A stretch of DNA of 64,000 nt from Nostoc paludosum FACHB-159 (GTDB lineage Bacteria > Cyanobacteriota > Cyanobacteriia > Cyanobacteriales > Nostocaceae): positions 1 to 64,000 of the forward strand of contig NZ_JACJTU010000041.1 of assembly GCF_014698835.1 (NCBI RefSeq). Direction: 5' to 3'. The translations under genes and the position numbers were made by a program. The notes beneath the pieces are model-generated. The model was not told where the DNA came from. It made no database searches and was given only the letters and a program-made list of their open reading frames with translations. Positions 1 through 6,930 of the stretch are shown here, one piece after another (the first letter of the stretch is position 1; every line of letters begins with the position of its first letter).

Positions 1-349
1 TTCAGTTGCAATTAATCCTGGCTGAAGCGTAATTATAGTTGCAAATAATCCTGGTTTGTAAATGTCTTGATTGCAGGTTTGAGCGATTAGTATTGCAGGT
101 CGTTACAACTACAGCACTTCCGGCTTAGGCATCCAGATATCAAGGTGGTATTCCTCTGCTCAAATGTGTCACTCAAGCATGTTGTTCTACTACTCCCCCT
201 CTCCCTGCACACAATTATCATTCTTATTAAAGCTATCTTGAGTATTTTAACTGATTGACAAAAGGCACTTTATCTTAACCTATCACCGATGGTTTGGTAG
301 GGGCTTTGCGTGGAATTTCCTTAAGATAAATAAATTTCAAATAACGCAA
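1..349. other. Gene-free left edge with a 17-bp near-repeat
   Basis: I see no convincing gene here. The stretch holds two direct copies of a 17-bp motif with one mismatch (GTTGCAATTAATCCTGG at 5-21 and GTTGCAAATAATCCTGG at 38-54), spaced 33 bp apart, followed by two shorter TTGCAGGT matches near 73 and 94. Regularly spaced motifs of this kind can be transposase-binding sites at the end of a mobile element that continues outside the window, but nothing else here proves it. Confidence 0.4.
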
Positions 350-1465
350 TTATTTTTTTAGTGTACCTAAGAATTCCCAGTTTTTTTTGTTTGATCGTAA
401 GTAATGTTCTAGCTGTCTTGGTGGTGTTCTATCACCTCTTAATAATATGAAATCATTAGCATACTCTTTTGTCCATTCTTGTTCTGAAACTTCTCTTAGA
501 AGAAAGTCATTGGCTGCGACTAGTGCGTAGCAAATTATTACAAAATCGGTACAAAAAAATGTATTTTGAGGTTTTTTGTAAATTTCTTGTGCATATTTTA
601 TAAAATCTGATTTTTCTATTATTGCTCGTAGGAAAAGAGAGCTTATTGCACTTCCTTCTTGCTTTTTCTTTTTATCAGTAGCTGTTCGTAGTTTATCTAT
701 CAAATATTGTATTCTTCCTTCTAGAGTAAGTAGTTTTAATAGCTCATCAGATGATAGTGCTAGATTGTAATTTCCAAATTTAGGATCATTTTCTCTCTGG
801 CACACTAAATTCTGTGCTATTTCTTTCGCTAAACTTGGAAAATTAAGATTCCCCCCATAAGTATGTTTAGCCTTATTTTTACTTCTAAAAACAAAATATT
901 TATTTTTTTTATTTTCTCCTTCATAAGGAAATTTAGTTGTTGTTATTCCTGTTTTAATTGCTTCAGCTACATAATGATTGTTATCTCCTTTGTATTTTCC
1001 AATAAAAAGCGAGGCATGAACTGTGTATGGGCAACCAAATTTTAAATGAGGCAAGGTAAATTTTTGTCCTCCTATAATCCCTAATTTAGATAAGTGTATT
1101 TCTGTACTTTTTAAATTTTTTATATTTGTTAATATAATATCTCCATATTCTAAGCTTTCAACACTTATTTCTTTATTAGAGCTTGGTGCAGATGCCCTTA
1201 GCCATACTTCTGGTGTTCTTGGTGCCGGAAATCTTGTAGAGAGGTTTTCTGACGTAAGTTCTTCGTCTCTTTCTGGAAAAAATAATTGAATTGTTTCTAT
1301 TTTATCTTCAACAGCCAATAATAGTTCATCATCAGAAAATTCATAATCTCTTTTTTTTGCTTCTATAAATATATCATTGAGTAATTCGATATTTTCTATA
1401 AAACCTGTAGAATCTTCCTTTTCAAAAATTTCTTCTAAAAACATCTCTGCATTTTTTTGCGACAT
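350..1465 (-). CDS. Permuted NlpC/P60 (YiiX-like) cysteine hydrolase
   Basis: 371 residues, ATG start. The C-terminal two thirds show the order expected of the circularly permuted papain-like NlpC/P60 group: a GDIIL strand near residue 109, His150 in VHASLFIGK, Glu168 in YVAEAI, and Cys305 in FFCTDFV, so His and Glu precede the nucleophile Cys. Known permuted members (YiiX/YaeF type) are thought to cleave amide or ester bonds in peptides or lipids. Residues 1-100 are a helical, acidic region without a recognised domain, and a Lys-rich insertion lies around 255-270. No signal peptide or membrane segment is visible, so a cytoplasmic role is inferred. It stands alone; the nearest gene on this strand is more than 950 bp away. 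The family call rests on motif order and spacing; substrate unknown. Confidence 0.7.
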   Translation of the reverse strand: MSQKNAEMFLEEIFEKEDSTGFIENIELLNDIFIEAKKRDYEFSDDELLLAVEDKIETIQLFFPERDEELTSENLSTRFPAPRTPEVWLRASAPSSNKEISVESLEYGDIILTNIKNLKSTEIHLSKLGIIGGQKFTLPHLKFGCPYTVHASLFIGKYKGDNNHYVAEAIKTGITTTKFPYEGENKKNKYFVFRSKNKAKHTYGGNLNFPSLAKEIAQNLVCQRENDPKFGNYNLALSSDELLKLLTLEGRIQYLIDKLRTATDKKKKQEGSAISSLFLRAIIEKSDFIKYAQEIYKKPQNTFFCTDFVIICYALVAANDFLLREVSEQEWTKEYANDFILLRGDRTPPRQLEHYLRSNKKNWEFLGTLKK

Positions 1466-1870
1466 ATTTTTCTCAGATTAGTGATTTTCAAAGTTTTGGG
1501 CAAGATGCGTTATGGAATTTAACACATTTGGTTCAACGGTAAGAGATAATACTAAAAATCGTCAATAATTTCATATAAAAATAGTGTTTATACGGAGAAT
1601 TTTTACTATAGAAGCACAAAAATTTGCGTAGATATAGCGAAGCTGTCATTATGGGAAGATATACCCATATAGGTGTCACTGTCGGTAGAACCATAAGATT
1701 GCCGTTAAAACTGTTGTTTAAAGGATAAAGTGGTTCTTGTCAGATTTTGATACTGCTGGCGAAATATTGCTTAACAAATAAGTTGATGCCATCAAGAGTT
1801 ATTTAGGATCTAAAAAGCGATCGCTTGAGGTATCGTTCGATGTCACTGAATCCACAACAGGGCTATACTG
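1466..1870. other. Non-coding, decayed stretch
   Basis: About 400 bp between the hydrolase gene and a transposase remnant. It contains one HIP1 octamer near 1817 but no reading frame I can support on either strand. It is the start of a decayed zone that runs to about 2440. Confidence 0.4.
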
Positions 1871-2002
1871 GTACCAGCAGAAACTGCTAAAGTTGCCAAA
1901 GCTATTTTTCCGAAGGGTAACCTCTGCATCACGATGGCAGATCGCCTTGACTCCTTTGTGAGTGACCAAGATTTTAGTGCATTGTTTTCTAACCAACTTT
2001 GA
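1871..2002 (+). pseudogene. N-terminal remnant of an IS1182-type transposase
   Basis: Read in the frame of 1871, this stretch encodes VPAETAKVAKAIFPKGN followed by a run ending in FSALFSNQL and a stop at 2000-2002. This matches what I recall of the beginning of IS1182-family transposases in cyanobacteria (an (I/V)PEET.KVA.A.FPKGN segment, then a D..FADLF segment), but nothing recognisable follows, so only about 43 codons survive. No terminal repeats or target duplication were found. It abuts a helicase remnant, marking a zone of past insertion and deletion. Confidence 0.55.
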
Positions 2003-2110
2003 AAGCATAAGTTGAGCAATTACATAGCCCAAAGCCTTCATACTACGTCGGAAATTATTTATCGAAAACAGGTTTTGAAAGCCCGATTAATAAACCAAAG
2101 GCTATCAGTT

Positions 2111-2442
2111 GATTGGCATTGGCGAGTCGAGAAAATTATCACTGATTTCTGTCCACCTTGAAATGTGTGAACTGTGCCAATGCTCTTGGGAGAAAAATCT
2201 GACCAGCGAGATTTTTAACGTTGAGTCAGCGCATCTACTTGACGGCGATAAGGTGAAATCACTCCAATTGTGTTGTCAGAATCAGGAGAATTTAAGCAAT
2301 AACCCGCCGCTAACAACTCCTCAATCAACGCTTCTACTGCATCAACTTCTGCCCAATTAACGTTGTTCTCCAGCTTCCCTTCTACATGGCAAGCAATTAG
2401 GTTAGCACCCAAGCGTTCGCAAAAATCTGTAATCAGTCTTCT
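2111..2442 (-). pseudogene. C-terminal remnant of an SF1 helicase
   Basis: In one minus-strand frame the region reads LITDFCERLGANLIACHVEG near 2430, continues to ISPYRRQVDALTQR, hits an in-frame TAA at about 2212-2214, then continues without frame change as RWSDF, GTVHTFQGGQKSVIIFS and a broken end. The same motifs in the same order occur in the intact helicase at 6931-9810 (AYHVEG, TIGVMSPFLQQ, IGTVHNFQGGEKAAIIFS), so this is the motif IV-VI part of a paralogue that has lost its N-terminal ATPase half and last segment. It begins inside the last codons of the RecD-like gene. An old deletion probably joined the two. Confidence 0.75.
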
Positions 2443-4754
2443 CTATGACTCCCCTCTCTCATCACCAAATCAATAGCTGAATCAATTAACTCAACTGCTG
2501 ATATTTCATAGTGATAAGTCTTAAATTTAAACTTCCCTACCTGTTCTAGTTGCTTCGACGGGCGATGTCCATATTTTTCCTCATACATTTGTAGGGCGAT
2601 AGTACCGATAGTCGTCATCTGTCCGGGCGTGGCAGTGAGTTGGCGTGACTGTAGCCTAGACGCCACGGTGACGGTTGCTGGTGTCGCAGCAACCGCCTTG
2701 GCTTGGCTTAAACGTGAGAATGTTTTGGTTAGTTCATCAATTGGTGAAATGAGTAGAGCCATCAACCCAGTAAACCGTTTTGCAGGTTTATCAGTCTCTA
2801 CAGCAATCTTTAATGCTTCTGGCTGCCCAACTGCGATAAATGTTCCCTGAGCGCGAGTCATTGTTGTGTAAAGCAGTTGACGGGTTAACATCCGGTAGTT
2901 AGCCATTAATAATGGGAAAATCACATACTGAAATTCACTGCCCTGGCTCTTATGGCACGTTATACAAAACGAGTGCATGATTTGGTCAAAGAAACCTGGA
3001 TAGTAATCGACGATCGCGCCCCCCTCCCAAGAAATTTTCACCATTTCTTTTTTCTCATCTACCGCTACCACCTGACCAGTCTCACCATTCATCACTGGCG
3101 GGAGCGTATCATAACGATTTTTAAGTTGTATCACCCTATCCCCGACTCGATATACCACTGAGCCGACAACCACTTCTGGCAAATTAGGTTTTTGGGGATT
3201 AAAAATAGGCTGAAGCAGTTTATTGAGATTGTTCACACCAGCCGCCCCTTCCTTCTGGGGTGCTAACACTATCACGTTTTGATTCAAATTGACATTCTCT
3301 TTCTTCATCGATGCGACTAAAGAGACAATGCTTTTAGCCGTCATTTCTGGTGAACTAGCTTCTAGCATGGCGCACTCTCCCACATCCATCCAGGACTCAG
3401 CCTGATTAAATTTATCCAGTGGCGGAACTGTGCCAAAATTTACCTCACTAGCTGCATAGATAATTGGGCTATCCTTTCGCTGTCGATGAATTGTTTGTAA
3501 TCTTGTTGTTGGTACTATTTCCGCAGAGAGCAAGTCTCGCAGCACCATTCCAGGGCCAACACTGGGTAATTGGTCAGAGTCCCCTACTAACAGAATTTGG
3601 GTTTTTGTTGGTAAAGCTTTTAATAGGGAATTAAATAAAAATATGTCCACCATTGAAAATTCATCAACGATCAGCCAATCAATAGTTAGGGGATTATCCT
3701 CGTTATAGTAAAAGTTTTGCCCTAGCCCCTGCCATTGGAGTAAACGGTGAATGGTGCTGGCTTCCATTCCAGTAGCCTCTTTCATCCGGTTCGCTGCTTT
3801 TCCGGTCGGGGCTGCAAGAGCTATATTTGCCCCCCGAAATGTTAACCATTGCACTAAAGCTTGTAGCACATAGGTTTTCCCCCGCCCAGGCCCCCCTGTA
3901 AGGATACTAATAGGGTGTTTAACTGCCATTAACAAGGCACTGGTTTGTTCAGTAGTTAAGCGTGAGAGTTCACGATATGAAGGCGCTTCAAAGTCGGCTA
4001 ACCAATGTTCTAAATGTTCGGTCGGGTAAGTTGGTCGGTTAATTAGAGTTTGGATTTTTAACGCTACAGACAGTTCAGCACGGTAGGCGGCTCTAGTATA
4101 AACACTATTGGCCACCTCACCATAAACTAAAGTCTGCTCCTCAACTAACTGACCTAAAATTGTATTCAAAGATTTATAGTCTGGTGTGTGGTGAGGACGT
4201 TCTAGCAAAGACACAGCACGCCCCAACAAATCAGATTCAGGCAGAAAACAGTTACCCTCACTCAAAGCCGACTTCAAGACATGGAGTAGACCCTTGGAGT
4301 AACGAGCGTCACTTGCAACCGACATCCCCAACGATATCGCCAACTCATCAGCAGTTTTAAAGCCGATGCCCTCAATATCATCAATTAATTTGTAAGGGTC
4401 GCTTTTGAGTTGCAATGCGGTTGTGTGTCCATAATGCTCACAAATCTTTAAGGTTAATCGTAGTGATGTTCCTACACCCAAAAGCTGGGCGATAATTCCT
4501 CTTGTGGGATTGACTTTACTCTCTGACCAAGCTTTGGTAATTTTAGCGATTCGAGATTCACCAAATCCAGGGATAGATTCAAGTCTTTCTGGATGGGCAT
4601 CTAATACCAATAAGGTGTCATAGCCAAAGTAGTTGACAAGAGTTTGGGCAGTTTTTTTTCCAATTCCTCGAAAAAGTCCACTTTCTAGATACTGCTGGAT
4701 TTCGCTCAAGCTTAGTTCTGGAAGTTTATCGACTTGAGGGAATGAAATCATCAT
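2433..4754 (-). CDS. RecD2-like ATP-dependent DNA helicase
   Basis: About 773 residues. The N-terminal region carries helix-hairpin-helix-type segments (FRGIGKKTAQTLVNYFG, ESIPGFGESRIAKITKAW) as in RecD2. A P-loop GGPGRGKT lies near residue 290, LIVDEFSMVD is Walker B, and the C-terminal UvrD-like part has CITCHKSQGSEF and LLYTTMTRAQ. RecD2 enzymes unwind DNA 5' to 3' without RecBC. It lacks the N-terminal OB-fold usual in RecD2 and starts directly at the HhH region. The P-loop has Arg where Thr is usual. I chose ATG 4754 because AGGAGG sits nine bases upstream; a GTG at 4772 and an ATG at 4763 are in frame. It is divergent from parA. The final codons overlap a helicase remnant, so the extreme C-terminus may be altered. 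Confidence 0.85.
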   Translation of the reverse strand: MMISFPQVDKLPELSLSEIQQYLESGLFRGIGKKTAQTLVNYFGYDTLLVLDAHPERLESIPGFGESRIAKITKAWSESKVNPTRGIIAQLLGVGTSLRLTLKICEHYGHTTALQLKSDPYKLIDDIEGIGFKTADELAISLGMSVASDARYSKGLLHVLKSALSEGNCFLPESDLLGRAVSLLERPHHTPDYKSLNTILGQLVEEQTLVYGEVANSVYTRAAYRAELSVALKIQTLINRPTYPTEHLEHWLADFEAPSYRELSRLTTEQTSALLMAVKHPISILTGGPGRGKTYVLQALVQWLTFRGANIALAAPTGKAANRMKEATGMEASTIHRLLQWQGLGQNFYYNEDNPLTIDWLIVDEFSMVDIFLFNSLLKALPTKTQILLVGDSDQLPSVGPGMVLRDLLSAEIVPTTRLQTIHRQRKDSPIIYAASEVNFGTVPPLDKFNQAESWMDVGECAMLEASSPEMTAKSIVSLVASMKKENVNLNQNVIVLAPQKEGAAGVNNLNKLLQPIFNPQKPNLPEVVVGSVVYRVGDRVIQLKNRYDTLPPVMNGETGQVVAVDEKKEMVKISWEGGAIVDYYPGFFDQIMHSFCITCHKSQGSEFQYVIFPLLMANYRMLTRQLLYTTMTRAQGTFIAVGQPEALKIAVETDKPAKRFTGLMALLISPIDELTKTFSRLSQAKAVAATPATVTVASRLQSRQLTATPGQMTTIGTIALQMYEEKYGHRPSKQLEQVGKFKFKTYHYEISAVELIDSAIDLVMREGSHRED

Positions 4755-4880
4755 GCACACCATCCTCCTCACAAGAAGAGCGTTCTTAACTAATTAAATC
4801 GGCTATAACCTAATATGATGATCGCATTTTCAAATAAAATAGCAGCCACGAACAAAAATAAACATTTCTAAACGACTTTT

Positions 4881-4906
4881 CACCGTTATCTTTAGTTGTA
4901 ACGGTG
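4881..4906. promoter_or_regulatory. Inverted repeat upstream of parA, candidate operator
   Basis: CACCGTTA (4881-4888) and TAACGGTG (4899-4906) are perfect inverted arms 10 bp apart, ending 19 bp before the parA ATG in the divergent recD/parA gap. Type Ia ParA proteins commonly repress their own promoter by binding such dyads. The GTTA/TAAC core also occurs in the 16-bp palindromes inside parB. The regulatory role is inferred. Confidence 0.5.
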
Positions 4907-4925
4907 CAGGTAAAACAACTCACTT

Positions 4926-5681
4926 ATGAGCCGAATCATCGCAGTTTTTAATCAGGCGGGAGGTGTTGCCAAAACCACCCTTACCCAAAACCTGGGCTAC
5001 CAAATAGCACAATTGGGTCATCGTGTCCTGCTCATCGACATAGACCCCCAAGCCAGCTTAACCATTTTTATGGGCTTGGCTCCAAGAGACATAGAGCAAA
5101 CTGTTAACAATGCCATCGTGGATGAACAACCTCTGCCAATTCATGAGAACATTCATGGCATGGATTTAGCCCCGGCTAACATCTCTCTTGCTACGGCAGA
5201 AATGCAATTGGTTAATGCTTCCATGCGCGATTTCCGCCTCAGAGAAGCCATTGAACCAATCCAAGACAATTACGATTTCATCCTCATAGATTGCCCTCCC
5301 AGTTTAGGGCTACTCTCTTACATCTCCCTTGTAGCTGCCACTCATGTTCTCGTACCCCTAGAAACCCATTTCAAAGCCTTTGAGGGTACAGGCGAACTGT
5401 TAAAAACGGTCGCTACCGTCCGCAACAAACCCAACCGCAAACTACAAATAGCTGGGTTTGTACCCACAAAATACGATGCCCGTAACTCCCAAGACACCCG
5501 TACCCTAGCAGCCATCACCGAACAACTAGCCTCAGCCGGAACAGTATTCCCGCCCATTCCGCGCTCTACTGCTTTTGTTGATGCTTCCGAGGAACGAATG
5601 CCCTTGGCAGTTTATGACCCCAAGCACCCATCTGTCCAAATCCTCAAAAAAATAGCCCTTAGTTTATCAACCTTAAAATGA
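4926..5681 (+). CDS. parA: Plasmid partition ATPase ParA
   Basis: 251 residues. A deviant Walker A motif (NQAGGVAKTT, residues 9-18) replaces the usual KGGVGKTT, keeping the final Lys-Thr-Thr. LLIDIDPQASLT follows as the A' region and DFILIDCPPSLGLLS as Walker B. ParA binds DNA non-specifically in its ATP form and moves ParB-bound plasmid copies apart. There is no N-terminal helix-turn-helix extension, so this is a short chromosomal-type ParA. Its TGA overlaps the parB ATG (ATGA at 5678-5681), so the two are translationally coupled. I saw no strong Shine-Dalgarno before the ATG. It is one of two ParA genes here; the other (18881) belongs to the inner segment. Confidence 0.93.
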   Translation: MSRIIAVFNQAGGVAKTTLTQNLGYQIAQLGHRVLLIDIDPQASLTIFMGLAPRDIEQTVNNAIVDEQPLPIHENIHGMDLAPANISLATAEMQLVNASMRDFRLREAIEPIQDNYDFILIDCPPSLGLLSYISLVAATHVLVPLETHFKAFEGTGELLKTVATVRNKPNRKLQIAGFVPTKYDARNSQDTRTLAAITEQLASAGTVFPPIPRSTAFVDASEERMPLAVYDPKHPSVQILKKIALSLSTLK

Positions 5682-6787
5682 GACGCACTAAAGCCACCCA
5701 ACCCCTTAAAAGCAAAATTGAAGTACCTTGGGACACCACAGGTATAGCGAATGCTGGCTCTCCCCAATCCATGCCGCTAGACCAGATTGTTCTGCCAGCG
5801 ACACAACCACGCCGTTACTTTGACCCGGAAGCATTAAAGCAGTTAACCGAATCCATAAAACAGCATGGCATCCTGCAACCGCTTTTAGTACGCCCCGTTG
5901 ATGGTGGCAAACACGAATTAGTCGCAGGAGAGCGTCGCTATCGTGCAGCCCAAGAACTTGCTTTAAAAGAAGTTCCCGTTGTCATCAAAGAATTAGACGA
6001 CAATGCAGCTTTTCAACTGGCACTCGTAGAAAACCTACTGCGAGAAGACCTGAACCCAGTCGAAGAAACTGAAGGCATCCTGCAACTGTTGGCTCTCAAA
6101 CTAGGTCGAAGCCTTGAGGAAGTACCCCCATTACTGTATCGTCTACAACGTCTACAAAACAAGGCATCTACAGTTACCCATAACGTTATGGGCGCACTCG
6201 ATGATGAAGGTGATGAGCCTACCCATAACGTTATGGGCGCAGTTGAAAGTGACTCTGATAACAACGCTATTAGTGAGGATGAAGGCGATAGCGATCAACC
6301 TACCCATAACGTTATGGGCGAAACCAAAACCCCTAATTCCGCCCTCAATGATCAGTCAGTAGCCGACCCAGATTTAAAAATTGTTGAAGGAGTATTTGAG
6401 GGATTGGGCTTAATGACTTGGGTATCTTTCGTCAAGAATCGTCTTCCACTGCTAAACCTGCCAGAAGATATTCTTGATGCACTCAGGGATGGTTCAATTG
6501 AGTACACCAAAGCCAAAGCCATTGCTACTATTCAGGATTTAGACGAGCGCGTTGCCTTTGTAGAGCAAGCTATTACTAACAATTGGTCTTTAAGCGAAAT
6601 TAAACAGCGCATTAGTGAAAATAAACCAAGAGCCTCTAACTCTCAAACTGAATCTAACAATTACAAAGAACGTTTTACTGCTGCGACCACTAAACTAAAA
6701 AAATCACGTATCTGGTCAGATCCAAAAAAACGTAAGCAAATCGAAAAACTGCTGTCCCAACTGGAGGCGCTGACGAGTGTTGAGTAA
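5678..6787 (+). CDS. parB: Partition protein ParB with palindromes embedded in its linker
   Basis: 369 residues. The ParB/Srx nuclease-fold domain spans about 30-130, with QPRRYF, the CTP-binding-type GERRYRAA and ENLLREDLNPVEE. A helical DNA-binding part begins near 130 (LLALKLGRSLEEV). At residues 165-215 an acidic linker carries the peptide THNVMG three times, each encoded by the same 16-bp DNA palindrome. A C-terminal region follows (WVSFVKNRLPLLNLPEDI and a basic tail). ParB binds parS, spreads and activates ParA. The linker interrupts the usual ParB helical region, and its composition looks set by the DNA sites. The first codon overlaps the parA stop. Confidence 0.9.
   Translation: MRRTKATQPLKSKIEVPWDTTGIANAGSPQSMPLDQIVLPATQPRRYFDPEALKQLTESIKQHGILQPLLVRPVDGGKHELVAGERRYRAAQELALKEVPVVIKELDDNAAFQLALVENLLREDLNPVEETEGILQLLALKLGRSLEEVPPLLYRLQRLQNKASTVTHNVMGALDDEGDEPTHNVMGAVESDSDNNAISEDEGDSDQPTHNVMGETKTPNSALNDQSVADPDLKIVEGVFEGLGLMTWVSFVKNRLPLLNLPEDILDALRDGSIEYTKAKAIATIQDLDERVAFVEQAITNNWSLSEIKQRISENKPRASNSQTESNNYKERFTAATTKLKKSRIWSDPKKRKQIEKLLSQLEALTSVE
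6177..6318. repeat. parS: Three perfect 16-bp palindromes inside parB (candidate parS)
   Basis: CCCATAACGTTATGGG is a perfect palindrome and occurs at 6177-6192, 6222-6237 and 6303-6318, centre spacing 45 and 81 bp. I noticed no further copy in the window. All three are read in the same frame (THNVMG), with unrelated acidic sequence between them. A 16-bp palindrome clustered at parB is what a ParB-binding centromere looks like (the chromosomal parS is also a 16-bp palindrome). Assignment as parS is inference from position, symmetry and repetition. Confidence 0.7.
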
Positions 6788-6930
6788 TAGCGCCCATCAA
6801 TTATGAGTAAGTAGAATTGTTAAATTTTTTGTGGAAAACCGTCTGCTACTGGGTAATTCTGGCAACAAAGGCGAAAAAGTATTAAGTTGAATCTAATGCC
6901 AGTAGTACAGTCGCTTCTACAAGTGTTCCC

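Noticed and set aside
1799..2041. 80-codon minus-strand frame
   Set aside because: It is antisense to the better-supported transposase remnant, whose conserved segments are in the other strand.
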